NCBI RefSeq assembly: GCF_963678635.1
Contig: NC_087066.1
Location: 26,813,453 to 26,877,452, forward strand
Source of the DNA: Symsagittifera roscoffensis
Lineage: Eukaryota > Xenacoelomorpha > Acoela > Convolutidae
Direction of reading: 5' to 3'
DNA length: 64,000 nucleotides
The translations under genes were made by a program, and so were the position numbers. Shown one piece after another: positions 10,401-21,033 of the stretch. A model generated the notes under the pieces. The model made no database searches. It was not told the origin of the DNA and saw only the letters and a list, made by a program, of their open reading frames with translations. The first letter of the stretch is position 1; each line of letters starts with the position of its first letter.

Positions 10401-11273
10401 ATTAGTATTTATTGGCGCCCAAGGCGCCTTAAGAAAAAATTTAGGGTCAGTCAGCCAAAATTGACGTGTTAAGAAGAACCTACAAGGGTACGCAATATGA
10501 CCGACATAGATTCATTCCCATCAGCGCCGTCGTCTTCGATTTGATTTTAATTCAGGTATTCAAGACGAGAAGCCGGACGAACGGCCAGAAATTCTCCCCG
10601 CGGAACCCACAGGCCGTCGTCCAACGAGCGAACACGTCCGAACATCCTACGACAGCGATCCGAGCTCACAAAACGAAGCCTCCACATCAGCCGTTGTTCT
10701 AGCACCTCAACGTCGAGATAGCCGAAACCCAAATAACCGACTGAGCATTGGTCGAATGCAGAAAAAGTTGGACAGGATGTTTAAAAAACAGAGTCTAAAA
10801 GCGACAAATAAAAGTTTGACAAAATCTAAAAGCCAGGAGGAGCTAGAGAGCCGACACAATAATTGGAGAAGAACCGCCCTAATTTCTTCACTCTGCAGTG
10901 TTGTTTGTGTTTTGCCTTCTTTTGTTTACTTTGTAGTGAAGTCAACTTCGTTTTTCAAACGAGAATATTACGATCACGAGTGGGTCTCAGTTTGTTTCGG
11001 ATACGTGAGTTTCTCTTCTTTTACATGATACTAGCTCCGATTAATTTCTTCATAAACCCATTCGTGTATTACTTCACTAACCGTGAGTTTAGAAAGAAGT
11101 TTAGGTCGACTTTTAAATGTTTGTTCATCCGAAGATACAGACGAGGGTCGGGTTTCACGACTGCTGACCATTCGATCGCTTCGTCAGCTATGGAGTTACC
11201 CGATATTCATCGCCAGTCGATTCGGAGCACACCGAGTTTCAATCGGAACCGAGCGACTGTTTCCGAACTGTAA
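2850..11273 (+). CDS. rhodopsin-like G-protein-coupled receptor, 7 coding exons seen
   Basis: The exons join in phase: 2850-2891, 2999-3087, 4004-4164, 5789-5931, 9005-9077, 9279-9523 and 10556-11273. Together they encode a seven-helix receptor of the plasma membrane. TM1 is in exon 2 (GIIANSVTIVVL, the GN-type motif). TM2 is in exon 3 (ITIALNDIAF, equivalent to LAxxD). TM3 is in exon 4, TM4 and TM5 in exon 6, then a long charged third loop. TM6 and TM7 are in exon 7, the latter with INPFVYYFTNREFRKKF, the NPxxY motif and helix 8. The DRY box is replaced by WYC at the end of TM3. Intron 2 uses a GC donor (GAG|GCAAGT at 3088). The last exon needs one extra T in the run at 11019-11022 to stay in frame through TM7: sequencing error or real frameshift. 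The start exon is not found. Ligand unknown; I infer an orphan or peptide-type receptor only. Confidence 0.75.
3088..4003 (+). other. GPCR intron 2 with GC donor
   Basis: The donor is AG|GCAAGT and the acceptor CCGTTCTAG. The frame demands the GC donor: the nearest GT (3092) puts the next exon into a stop-containing frame. The intron body is AT-rich with nothing recognisable. Confidence 0.65.
4455..4490 (+). repeat. (CAT)12 microsatellite
   Basis: Twelve uninterrupted CAT units. They create a poly-Ser open frame that is an artefact. Confidence 0.95.
4596..4703 (-). repeat. fragment of the 9578-9973 hAT-like repeat, reversed
   Basis: The segments GGATTCGACCCCCTGTCGAC, CCCAAAGGGTCCC and GGCTGACTGACCTTAAAATT are the reverse complement of segments at about 9825-9920. 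Terminal repeats are missing, so it is a truncated copy. Confidence 0.6.
6069..6223. mobile_element. short MITE with GACCAAGTTAA terminal inverted repeats
   Basis: It starts GACCAAGTTAAGATCCTCC and ends GGGATGTTAACTTGGTC. Inner copies of the same word (6159-6175, AGAACCAAGTTAACATCC) and a G tract lie near the right end, and a C tract lies just outside the left end. A second copy of similar size sits at 24021-24163. It has no coding capacity. It lies inside GPCR intron 4. Confidence 0.6.
6838..8045 (-). repeat. GGAATCCGC-rich dispersed element, copy 1 (reversed)
   Basis: The segment is studded with variants of GGAATCCGC and GCGGATTCC spaced irregularly by 10-30 bases. Its parts (6838-7180, 7260-7510, 7590-7790, 7840-8010) match, in reverse order and complemented, the element at 55130-56830. 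This copy lacks the 30-bp minisatellite found in the others. Open frames here (7588-8045) are by-products of the repeat. No transposase is visible, so it is probably non-autonomous. Exact ends are uncertain. Confidence 0.6.
8170..8538 (+). repeat. degenerate family-1 hairpin element
   Basis: It contains the family-1 body words (ACTTTCG, AATATTTGTGCTCGGG, GCTTTTTC) and ends GTCCTGATACGAGCAGTCTT, the family-1 terminus. The terminal unit is partly duplicated (TCCTGATACGAG twice at 8497-8530). Confidence 0.5.
9570..9577. repeat. left 8-bp target duplication of the hAT MITE
   Basis: GTCCAAAT immediately precedes the element and is repeated exactly at 9974-9981. Confidence 0.85.
9578..9973. mobile_element. 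hAT-type MITE, complete, 396 bp
   Basis: The termini are CAGGGGCGGATCTAG on the left and TAAATCCGCCCCTG on the right, imperfect inverted repeats of the CAGGGGCGGATC type known from non-autonomous hAT elements. Perfect 8-bp duplications (GTCCAAAT) flank it, as expected for hAT insertion. A G tract follows the left end and a long C tract precedes the right end. The short minus-strand frame inside (9525-9809) is not a transposase. It sits in GPCR intron 6. Related truncated copies are at 4596-4703, 10130-10480, 48467-48990 and 52195-52660. Confidence 0.85.
10130..10480 (+). repeat. degenerate copy of the hAT-like repeat
   Basis: It shares CCGAGCTCTCCCAAATCACT, GCGCCGC and TTAGGGTCAGTCAGCCAAAA with 9660-9850 and 48550-48720. 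Termini and target duplications are not visible. Confidence 0.55.
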
Positions 11274-12569
11274 ACCCGATAGGCCATTTAGAACTTTTTA
11301 GTCATCATTTCTTATACGCTTAAAACTTATTTAAATGGACTTATTTATTTTTTGAAACCTGTCGGAGATTCGCCCCAGATAACTTAATAATCAATGTCAT
11401 ATTGTTGTAATTTTAGGTTTTCCAAAAAATATTCATTCTAGGAACTCATCCCTTCCGTGACATAAGAGTTTCAAACTTGGATAGTATTAAAGGACAACCA
11501 TTTTGGCCGAACGATCATACGCACGCTGTTTACTAAAAAAAACTTCGGGCGCCAACAATTTCCAATTTCAAACGACGAGCTTAAAAATCGAATTTTGAAT
11601 CTTCTCGAATTTTTGACTCCGGCACAAAACTATTTTGACGAAAAAGGATTTTCTTGGTGATTCAAAGAAACTCTCAAAACCAGTTTTACCTACCAATTGA
11701 TTTAAGCAATATATCAATGTTGTTGAAAACAAGAGAGAAAATATATCTGAGAAAATCATTGATCAAGTCTACCTTCGAGGTTTTTTAGCGAATTGCCGAA
11801 AAATTAGTTATCGTGTTACAGACAAAATTTTACACCAAATAACACGATTGCTTTAATAACAAGACTGCTTCAAGCCGTGAGTTCTTCGACTGCCCTTGAA
11901 TGTCTAGGAAATAATTTTTAATTCAAGAAATTGATAAACTTTTCAAGGATAAAATGTTATCATTTTTTAAAAATCGGAATCTCACACGTAATAGCTTGCC
12001 TCAATTTATATTGGAAAAATTCCGTTTTGGTTTAATTGCCGCTTACGCGTTAATAAAACGAAATATAATGAAAGTCAGCTGTCCCAATTTGACAAACTTC
12101 CAAACCCCAAAACGTTAGGAAAAATGATCGCAAAAACTTTTTCAGGACATTTCAAGTGGTGTAAATATTTCTTCAAAACCACCTTGTTGAAAACTCGAAA
12201 AAATTTTCTGAAGAATTGCTCACCCCAGGACAAATGGCCCTATGTGGAAATAAGTCTGTGGAGACTAGTACCATCTTACACAGTCGAAATTTACCTGATG
12301 TAAAAAAACACAAAAACCGTGCACAAATATTCTGTGGATTTCTTTTTATACCAAGTGTTGTTTATTCTAACTAACGCTTATGAAAAAGTTTTCCATGTGA
12401 TATAGATTTTGAAAACATACAAAAAATACAAATTTTGATTACAGAGATAGCAAATTTAGCAAATACACTCAGGATTTAAATCTAATTCCTTTTTAAGAGG
12501 TTAATACTTATCAACACCATAATATGGGCTGAAAATAAACAATTCATTGCAATCAATCAATACTAAAAT
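11274..12569. other. intergenic, between GPCR and SDR 3' ends
   Basis: No gene. It holds a degenerate family-1 element (about 11861-12260). An AATAAA on the minus strand at 12366-12361 is a plausible polyadenylation signal for the SDR gene. Confidence 0.5.
11861..12260 (-). repeat. degenerate family-1 hairpin element
   Basis: It begins AACAAGACTGCTTCAAGC and contains CGCTTACGCGTTAATAAAACG and GAAAAATGATCGC, matching the family-1 body. The hairpin and right terminus are eroded. Confidence 0.45.
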
Positions 12570-13286
12570 TTAATTCCTCATGGCTAAACAAACCGTTTTT
12601 TGGATCCACAAATTCTGTTCCAGACCATTCAGCATTTCCTGGGCTAAGTTTTCGCGGTATATATGAAAAGCACTGTTTACCAGCTGATCAGTGTCCGTTT
12701 CTATGGCAACTTCTCGATTGCTCATGGGCTTCGAAATTAGCGCGTATGGCCTCATTATGGAATATTCGATATCCGGACATGATTGGATGAGAAAGTTTTC
12801 CATTTTTTCCATATCTTTCAGATGAGTCACCGCAACTGTTCTGACTACTTTGCGGAACACCCTTGAGGGATTTTTGAACATTTCTTGTGGTTTTTTCAAA
12901 TCAATATCCGGAACATTCTGTTGGTCGGAACGGATCATCGCAGCCGAGATGCAAATCAATCTTTGTACGTTGCTTTCGCGCATTGCCGAAACAACTGATA
13001 TTAAACTGTCGGTATAGAAAGTGCTCTCGTCTTTCCACGGAAGAACGAACTTGCTGCCGAGGCACGACACGACAGCGTCGACACCTACGAAGTGTTTCGC
13101 GAGGTTGCTCGGCTCGAAGATGTTGGCTTCGACAACCGAGAGTAGTTCGCCGTTCGGCTCCAGCCCGAGACCGTTCATCTTGTTCGTGTCTCTTACAATG
13201 GCCACAATTTGGTGGCTGTTTTTCAAGGCTAGACTGCAGAATGCGTGGCCTGTTTGGCCAGTTGCTCCTAACACGGCTACTCGCAT
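12570..13286 (-). CDS. NAD(P)-binding atypical SDR (NmrA / biliverdin-reductase-B-like)
   Basis: One uninterrupted 238-residue frame. The N-terminus MRVAVLGATGQTGHAF carries the glycine-rich GATGxxG dinucleotide-binding loop directly after the first beta strand. Further along are a V/VSCLGS strand-4 segment, LICISAAM, and IMRPYAL at the place where this group has R-P before the substrate lid. The Tyr-x-x-x-Lys pair of classical SDRs is not evident, which fits the small flavin/biliverdin reductase-like or NmrA-like class in the cytosol. The ATG is in a strong context (CTGCCACCATG). A TTTTTTCAG just upstream on the coding strand suggests an acceptor, so a non-coding first exon is likely. No disruption is seen. 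The exact substrate cannot be told from sequence alone. Confidence 0.85.
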   Translation of the reverse strand: MRVAVLGATGQTGHAFCSLALKNSHQIVAIVRDTNKMNGLGLEPNGELLSVVEANIFEPSNLAKHFVGVDAVVSCLGSKFVLPWKDESTFYTDSLISVVSAMRESNVQRLICISAAMIRSDQQNVPDIDLKKPQEMFKNPSRVFRKVVRTVAVTHLKDMEKMENFLIQSCPDIEYSIMRPYALISKPMSNREVAIETDTDQLVNSAFHIYRENLAQEMLNGLEQNLWIQKTVCLAMRN

Positions 13287-13634
13287 GGTGGCAGCTGAAA
13301 AAACACAGATATTTAAAGCTTAGCAACTAGTGAAAAAAAAACTGGAAAAAAGTGTGGAAAATTTTCCTTGCAACTCAGATGCCTTTTTTACGATACCTTT
13401 CACCACACACATACGAAGTTTTTTCATGATATGTGATTTTGCATTGAAAAAAACACAAGCACTCAAATACAAAGTTTCTCCCCACCTCAGGAGATAGAAA
13501 CGATACGTCCAGCCTTGGAATTTTTTTTTCAATAATCAATTAAATTAGATTTTATTACCAGTCTTTATGAATTTTAAAATAATACATAATACGATTACTA
13601 ATTTTTTAATTCAATACGATCCATGTTTTATCAA

Positions 13635-14236
13635 TCATAATAGATTGTTTAAACTCTTTTGTAAGTGTTTTTGTTCTAACAAAAATAAATTTTGCAAACA
13701 ATTTGCAACGTGAAAAGTCGCATTAAACAAAATCAATTCATAAAAAAAATTGTTGATCAAATAGTCACAGTAATTTAATATGTATAAATCATAAATGATT
13801 TGAATAACTTGGAAGCTGCAAAAAATATTTAATATTTCAAAATGAAGCTCTCCATAGAAAGTTGAAATCATTGAAGCGCAATTTTGCGGTACAAGAAGAA
13901 TAAGACGACCGAGAAAGTTGGGATGCTTATGCTGAGTCATATTCAATATTAAGTACGACAATTTTTTGAGCTGAAAAAAAACTTTCGAATAAAATAAGCA
14001 AATATGAAATGAGAATGACCCATTGCGTGTCCGCAATTTAAGGCGACAGCTGTTTAAGTGAAAAAAAAATTGGCTGGGGCATTAATAAACATTTTAATTC
14101 TGTAATTGGCTTCAATTAACTCTAACTTTAACTCATTAATTAATTCTGCAAATCTGTAATTGGCTTCAAAAACATCAAGTTTTAAGTGGAATAGTCTCAT
14201 GATGGAGAGTCCAAATGATGGAAAACATTTAACCAA
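13635..14236 (-). other. two adjacent minus-strand open frames, unrecognised
   Basis: A 133-codon frame (14036-13635) is rich in Leu, Phe, Asn and Ile and has a coherent stretch around QHKHPNFLGRLILLVPQN. Just upstream a 60-codon frame (14236-14054) contains a repeat, FEANYR and IEANYR, caused by a duplicated CTGTAATTGGCTTCAA (14100, 14154). Composition is only slightly better than chance for such AT-rich DNA. I see no domain and would not call a gene without a transcript. Confidence 0.2.
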
Positions 14237-14309
14237 TCACAATTTTTACTTTTACACGAAGCCGAAGTTATTATAAATAGAAAAAGAATTATAGCAGCAC
14301 AGCAAACCC

Positions 14310-14502
14310 CCATAACTTAACGAGAAATAATCACAGATGAAATATTTTTTTTAGATTTAAGCTCAGGACAACAATAAATTTGAATGATGTAAAAAACTCT
14401 GTCAAAATGGCTAGTTAAAAAGTCGAAATTTGGCTGAGGAAAAAAGCCACCCCGAGCACAAATATCCCGTTACATTCGTTACGAAAGTCGGAACAATAAA
14501 AA
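14310..14502 (-). repeat. family-1 hairpin element, right-end fragment
   Basis: It has CATAACTTAACGAGAAATAA, AGCTCAGGACAACAATAAA, CCGAGCACAAAT and ends ACGAAAGTCGGAACAA, the family-1 terminus without hairpin. The hairpin half is missing. Confidence 0.6.
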
Positions 14503-15657
14503 AAAATTGTTATTTTTTTAATGGGCTTTAGTTATTTTTCAATACCCGACTTCGATTTTGCTATATTTGAAAACTCATTTATCTGCTTATTTTTAAACGT
14601 TCAATATTGAAATTAATGGCCTGGATTTGTTCGCTTTATTTGTGGTTTTTTGAGGTCACTTTTTATAGTTTATGGAGCTAAAACGCATGTTTAGATAAAG
14701 TTTAAAAACAAAGTACTAAATCTAGGTTACTGAAGTCTTGTATTTACGCGCAAGTTTTTTTAACTGAGTGCATCGAATCAAAATCATGTGAATTTGAACA
14801 GATAGTACAGCAAAATGGATTTTTATTATCGAAAAGACCATACAAATCTTTTTTTTTTTCATAACAATGATCACAAATAGGAGAAATACTGACGCCTAAA
14901 TCTCTGGACTTCTGAAATACTTAGCACGTGATAGCAAGCTGTATTAGTGTTTCAATTAAGCCTGCTTCTTTTTCTAAAAAGTATTTGGAAAACTGTATGT
15001 AACGTTTTGATTTTCTCAGAAATGTAATAATTGGCCTTAAAGTCTTTTGTCTTAATTACCGAATATTGTATACTGTATCAAGTGTTCTTTTATCAGAACT
15101 AGGACAAACTTAAACTGGTAGTGCTTTTTCGAAAATGTCTCAAAATTTTCCAATTTTGACGAGCTCAATGTGTAAAAAGCCAAAAACCAGCATCATCAAA
15201 ACAACCTTTCATACTGTGATAATTCTGCTTTTCAGAATACTTCCATTATCAAAAAAACCTTCTAGGAAAAGCTTAGAATGTTTTCCGAGTCGGATTAAAA
15301 ATCCGCGTATCCGATAATAGCAAGAAATAAATCCGGGTTAATTATCCCCAAATTGGAAACTTTCAAAGACCGCTAATTTTGCCGAAAAAAAAACATTAAT
15401 AAACTTATTAATTTCGCGCAAGCATCAATAGTTTTCAAATGATATAATTTTCTGTCTCAAGTAAAAATTGAATCAATGACTAAAAGCAAAATTTGATAGT
15501 TCTCTAGTTTTTCCGTCAGTTCTAAGAAAAGGACGATACAATTTTAAGAAAAACTGGAACTTTTTTGCTTTCTCTTTACTCCCTGGTGATAAACGAGCGT
15601 AAATTTTAATTGAATTGAAGCATGTAAGATCAATTGAAATTTTTTTTTATTTTTTGC

Positions 15658-15740
15658 CAGAAGTTTCAAGCGCTTTCAGTCCAAGCGCTTTCTTTTTTCC
15701 CAGAAGTTTTAAGCGCTTTTCAGAAGTTTTAAGCGCTTTC
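15658..15740 (+). repeat. short tandem repeat, CAGAAGTTTTAAGCGCTTT unit
   Basis: Three to four imperfect units of AGAAGTTTYAAGCGCTTT follow one another, with one interrupted by a T-rich insert. Confidence 0.7.
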
Positions 15741-16228
15741 AGTCTATTATGTTTCATCATTACGTCGAAATCAAAACGCGGGAAATTAAACCGTCTTATG
15801 GATTTGTTCTTTACAAAAATTAAATGGATTATTTTTGATTAGTTGCACCATAAAAACAGCCCGATAGTGGAGCTTATACGCAACAACTTAGAAAGTGGCG
15901 ACAATTCAATCAAGGTATTGGCTAATGTTTTGGCTTGCTCAGAGTTTTTTCCTATTACGACATGTCGCCTTTCTCGATTGCTGTTGTTTGATCTCGATTG
16001 CTGTTGATTGATGTTTTTAGAACACATGTTTTATAATTGTTTATTTAAAAAATTTACTGAAAAATGTCTACTATTTTCTTCGTCATGAAATACTTGGCGA
16101 TGAAAAAATTCTCTACTGTTTGCACAGCAGCTCTTTCTTCTTTCCATTAATAGATTTTTGTTGTGTTTGAGAGAGTAATTCGTTTTGCATGAACAAAATA
16201 GGTCAGAAAAGTTATGTTTTCTGAGACT

Positions 16229-16232
16229 TTAG
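16229..16232. repeat. left target duplication of the Ty3/Gypsy element
   Basis: TTAG before the left LTR matches TTAG after the right LTR (22241-22244). Confidence 0.6.
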
Positions 16233-16460
16233 TGTGAGGGGCTAAATATTTAGATGTCAATCATTTTAGTTGCTATCCATTATTATTTATATCCTTGAGA
16301 GTTCTCATACTATAATTAAGTGTGATTTGGTACCTGCCTGTCAGTCAGTCTAGGTTTGTCTAGCTGCTATGTGTTGACCTCTAGTTCAGTGTCTTATTTA
16401 TGCGAACTTGAAATCATTTGAATTTAATCTTCAACCGTATCGTTTTACTAACCCTTGTTA
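16233..16460 (+). repeat. 5' LTR
   Basis: It starts TGTGAGGGGCTAAATATTTA and ends CTAACCCTTGTTA. It aligns along its whole length with 22012-22240. The right copy has TT in place of the initial TG. Confidence 0.85.
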
Positions 16461-17415
16461 TGGCGCAGCCAGCGGATGGAGGGGGAAAACCCCCTTGGAG
16501 TTGTGGCATTCTGGCCTCCGAATTAGGCGGAACCCCAACTTATGGGAACATTGGAAACAGCGATTCCATTGGGCAATGGTGGCGAAACACGGATTAGTTT
16601 CGTCTGAATTTTATTTTCCGTCAACATTGACCGAAGCGCAGATTAATTACCTGGGAGAAATTTGTGACAAACTAAGGGAAGAAGGTAAACGCACACTCAT
16701 ATCGAATCCGTATCTATGTTTAGGACACGAGGGACAGCGGGCCCTGCATAATCAGCATCCACACTTGAATATGGAAGCAATACGATACTCAAGGTTCTTG
16801 GATACATGTGTTGCTCTTTTCCAGAAAGAGCAAAATGAAACGTATGAGATGTGCCAGATTTTGTTCTGGAAACAGAAAGAGAGAGAGAGTTTAGAATCGT
16901 TCTACGCAGAACTCAGCGGAAAGGCGGCGATATGCAATCTGGGTACCCAAGAGCAAAAAATGGTGAGAGACATATTTATATTTATTATGCGGAATAGGGA
17001 CGCACAGAACGAGCTGTGCAGGGAAACGAAGACCCCGGAGGAAGCACTAAGGATTGCAATGTCGTATGATAGAGGCGACAAATACGCAAAGACTTACAAA
17101 GGAATAGCGCCAGGTTCCACGGGAACGGCCTACACAACCCCAGGGGGTTCTCTACAGATCAAGGCGGAACCAATCAGTAAAATTCGTGTATCCAGGGGAC
17201 GAGGAATACAAAGGGGACGGGGACAATATCAGAATCGAGGAGGAGGCCGAACGCAAGAACGTATATGTTACAATTGTGACCAGCCGAATTTCACAAAAAG
17301 GTCGGGCATTTTGAGAAAACTTGTCGGGGAAAAAACGGCTGTCACGTGGGGGACAACCAGTTGGACTAATCCAAGGGAACGAACCGTTCGACAAAGAGGA
17401 TACTCCCTCGGATGA
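16460..17415 (+). pseudogene. gag-like region of the Ty3/Gypsy element
   Basis: The long open frame begins inside the LTR (16408), but the likely start is the ATG at 16460, which overlaps the LTR/PBS junction and lies in another frame. One early frameshift must therefore separate it from the body. The body has a capsid-type NPNLWEHWKQRFHWAM segment, where W-x-x-W/F-K-x-R-F is typical of Ty3/Gypsy gag. It ends in a basic RGRG/QNRGGG tract and a CCHC zinc knuckle beginning CYNC at 17266. The knuckle's GH and last Cys lie in a different frame, so it is broken by indels. It would bind element RNA in the particle. Confidence 0.75.
16461..16478 (+). promoter_or_regulatory. putative primer-binding site
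   Basis: TGGCGCAGCCAGCGGATG begins immediately after the LTR. The leading TGG pairs with a tRNA CCA end. I cannot assign the tRNA species. Confidence 0.45.
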
Positions 17416-19201
17416 TGTTGGGTCGCAGAATGCTGCAACTTCAGTGAGTTTCGTCAAAAGAGAGCACCACAGCTGGTCATCGGAGAGTTCAGATGACTAT
17501 ATGGTTATGGCGATTAAACGTAAAAAGGAGACACTACTGAAAATTGCCGGGCCTAAACTAAAAATCTACATTAATGGACACCCAATGAACATCTGGATTG
17601 ACAGCGGATTGCCGATATCCATACTAACACTTGACGACTTGAAGAAAACAGTGGGACGAACGGGAATCAACTTGAAAGAAGACGACATGGAATATGACGA
17701 ATTTCAGGACTACAGCAATAATCGGATCAAAATTTTGGGGAGAAAGGAGGTTGAGTTAGCATCAAACGGCTGAAAGACTAGAGAGGAAGTTAGAGTCATC
17801 GGAGGGACCAGACCCGCAATTGTGGGACGTGACATGATGGGGAAACTTGGGCTACAGTTGATGCAAGCAGATCCAAGGGGAGCATTGATGAATATCCAAG
17901 GGATGAAAAACAGTACATTTTAGATGGAGCAAGCTGAAGAACCGGAGGACGAGCAAATGGACCGCTGGCAACAGTATTTTAGTAAGGTATTCCCGAAACT
18001 TTTTACTAGGATCGGAAAGGTCCAAGCGGAGTTTTTCAAAAATCTCGTACCTGTGCAACAAAAGGGCCGGAGAATGCCGGTAACGCTTCAAGATAAAGTG
18101 GATAAAGAGATCGATAAGCTACTAGCCCAGGGACACATTGAAAAATTGAAGGATTGTTCGGATCGATATTTTGTTTCTCCGATTGTTATTACCGTAAAAA
18201 AGGACAAGTCCGTGAAGTTAGCGTTGGAATCTCGAGAACTGAATAAACAGTTGCATAAAAACAATTGCCAAATGCCTAACATAGAAGAAGTTGTAGATAC
18301 CATAGGATAACCTATTTCCGAGAAAAAACAAGGGGAGGTTTACTTTACCACGATGGATTTAACGTACGCGTATGGACAACTACCACTCAGTGAAGAAACA
18401 AGTGTACATTGTAATTTCTCATTGGTGGGCGGACGGTCGACAAGAACGTACCGATTTCGAACAGGTTTTTACGGGCTAACGTTAATGCCAGCAGAGTTCC
18501 AACGGGTAATAGACTCGATTTGAAACGAATTCCCTCAAGCGAACGCTTTCATTGATGATATCTTGGTTACAACCAAGGGAACTGAGGTGGCACACTTATC
18601 CTTGGTTGAAAAGATCATTCGAAAATTGAATCGCGAAAACATCTCAATAAAACTACCTAAGTGCGAGTTCGCAAAACGAGAATGTGAATGGCTCGGCCAC
18701 CGTATAAAAGAAACGGAAGTGACGCCTTTGAAAGGTAAAACGTCGCCGATCGATGCTTTAGCGGCTTCTAAAACAGTTACTCAGTTGAAATCATTTATGG
18801 GCTCAATTCACAGACTTCATAAATACTTACCGGCGATAGCAGAGATGTCAGCTCCCCTAAGACCGCTCCTCAGCAAGAAGAATGATTATAACTGGACCGC
18901 GGAGTGCAAAAATGCCTTTCAGAACATTAATATGGGGGTGGCAAACATTGTCGAATTAAAACACTTCGACATTCACAAAGACATAAGGGTTGTTTGCGAT
19001 GCAAGTGACAATGGTCTTGGAGCAGTTTTGGAGCAATTGGGTACAGAAGGGTGGCGCCCAATCTCATTTGCATCACGTTTCTTCAACGCAGCAGAGAAAA
19101 AGTACTCACAAACGAGCTCGAAATGTTGGAAGTGGTATGGGTGCCGAATATTTCCGAAACTAAATTCTCGGAAGATCTTTTATTGTTATAACAGACCATA
19201 A
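17321..19201 (+). pseudogene. pol: protease, reverse transcriptase, start of RNase H
   Basis: One reading frame is kept for almost 1.9 kb but is interrupted by four in-frame stops (17771, 17921, 18308, 18521). The protease shows WIDSGLPISIL, the DSG active site. The reverse transcriptase has GHIEKLKDCSDRYFVSPIVI, the YGQLPL and GFYGLTLMPAEFQ segments, and the catalytic FIDDIL at 18548-18565. Then come the connection region (LKSFMGSIHRLHKYLP) and RNase H (VCDASDNGLGAVL). A frameshift near 19109 breaks RNase H. Substitution-type decay dominates over indels in this part. Confidence 0.8.
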
Positions 19202-19955
19202 AGCTCTCAGTTCATTACTCAACAGAAATAATAAGAAAACAAAACTCTATTTTCAAGATTAACACGATGGCTGGATAGACTTATCCCATTTGACTTTGTA
19301 ATAGAACATAAACAGGGTGCAAAAATCGGACTCGCGGATTACTTGTCAAGACACCCTAGCGAACCCCCAAAACCGATAAGTCAGTACGATAACTTATTCA
19401 CCGTTGCAAAGTTAAGTTCAATTAGGAAATCCCTTGGTTTCACGAACAATCCTAAATCCCTTGGTAAACGAAATCATATTGACACAAAAGAAACTGGTTC
19501 TAAACAATCTAGACAGTTCTCGCCCAATCAGAATCAAGAACGGAAAACATGTTTACGAACAACGACGGTTGAGGGCGGAAAGTCATGTTGAAAACACCGA
19601 CCAATAGGAGACGATCAATTTGCATATCGCATGCATCAACAAAAGCCAAGGGATATTCAGTGCGCTCTATATATCATTCCCTTGGAAGACGGTTCAAACA
19701 ACCTAATTTACAGAAATCAGATAAAATGGATGATAGTTCAGATTGTTCCTTTCCAGTGATAGAATTTGATTCTAAAATTAACTCTCCGATTAGATTAGAC
19801 TAGAACCTCATGAGTAGCGATGAAATCGCTGATAATAACCCGGAAATTGAATCCATTACAAAAATTACACGGGATTCAAAAATAACACCGTACTTTCTAT
19901 TCCTTCACAATTTCCAGGCGAACTTTTTCCTACTATTAACCCTAATCAGCAAATT
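19202..19955 (+). pseudogene. pol: RNase H end and linker, frame-broken
   Basis: TDHKALSSLL and, in a shifted frame, TRWLDRLIPFDFVIEHKQG then ADYLSRHPSEPPK are the expected C-terminal RNase H and linker landmarks of Ty3/Gypsy pol. At least two frame changes occur here. The following 500 bases are only partly open. Confidence 0.65.
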
Positions 19956-21033
19956 ATGTCCATTATTCCGCGCGATTGCAAAGTTATTAAGAAATCCACA
20001 GCGTTTCCGGATCTATTTAAGTTGGAGTTTATTGCTTCCAACATACCGGCGGACATCAACTTACTAAGAGTCAAGGAGGCATGGCAGAAGAAGACCACCT
20101 TAAAGGAGGAGTTACTGAAAATAGGAAAGTACTGGGCCCAATATGCCAATGACCTGTCACTAAAGGACGATTGTGTGTGGTTAGATGGACGGCTGGTCAT
20201 TCCTTTACCACTACAAGTCCCAATCGAAACAAGGATACACTTCTACCATCACGGGAAGAGTAACATGTTTGAAGCAGCGCATGATGTATGGTACCCTTAC
20301 ATGTACCGCAGTTTGGCAGCGAATGCCACGTACTGTCAACAGTGCATGGATGCGGGTAAGAACTTAAAAACGTTGTTACCCAAGGGAGACGTAGTGAAAG
20401 TCCCTCAACCAAGGGAACCGAATGAATATCTACAATTGGGTTTCTGGGGGCCAATAAGCTACTTAAATGAAAGTAGGAAATATGTCTTAGTCTCTACAGA
20501 CCGTTTTTCGAGGTGGCCATCAGCGATGGTTACTACCACCAATACTTCAGGTAAAGTTTTAAAATTTCTCGATGAATACATCACTCAACATGGAGTAACT
20601 TGGAAAATACACATTGATCAGGGATCTTGTCTTACATCTAATAAATTTAAAAGCTTCTGTAACAGCGAAGGCATCGAGTTAGTTTACTCCCCAGTGAATG
20701 ATCACCAGGGTACGGGTTCAGTGGAAAGAACGATAGGAAGCTTGAAGAATTTTGTCCTCACTTATGCATCCGAAAAAAAAGCATAAACCTCTGGAATCTA
20801 TGGTCGATGAAGCGCTAGGCGCGCTACGGTTTTCCAAAAAAGCAACGAATAAGCTAACAACTTTTGAAGCTCATCACGGCCGGGAGGCGAACACCGTTTT
20901 ACGCAATCTTACGAAAAAACCGAGCCTGAAAAATCTCAATTGGGAGAACGTCTTAAAACAGAAATGTTTGTGTTTAGACGAAAATGACCCTGAAGTGAAC
21001 ACGATCGCGTTCCCAAAGCATTCAAACTGGTAG
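19956..21033 (+). pseudogene. pol: integrase
   Basis: An HHCC zinc-binding region (HHGKSNMFEAAHD, later CQQC) is followed by the DDE core. At the first acidic position (20439-20441) the codon is GGT, giving LGFWGPI where the family has D-F-x-G-P. The second Asp (IHIDQGS) and the Glu (GTGSVERTIGSLK) are kept. A frame change near 20760-20786 leads to FEAHHGREANTVLRNLTKKP, typical of the region after the core. Loss of the catalytic Asp alone would inactivate it. Confidence 0.75.

Larger units (their letters stand above)
13330..16228. other. gene-poor interval
   Basis: AT-rich. It holds weak minus-strand open frames (13635-14236), a family-1 fragment (14310-14502) and a short tandem repeat (15658-15740). 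I recognise no gene. Confidence 0.45.

Noticed and set aside
11004-11033. 30-bp micro-intron in the GPCR last exon
   Set aside because: A multiple of three, so removing it does not restore the TM7 frame and leads to a stop.
12887-13330. Open frames of 100-147 codons antisense to or overlapping the SDR gene
   Set aside because: Shadows of the coding SDR frame; no domain and extreme Arg/Cys composition.
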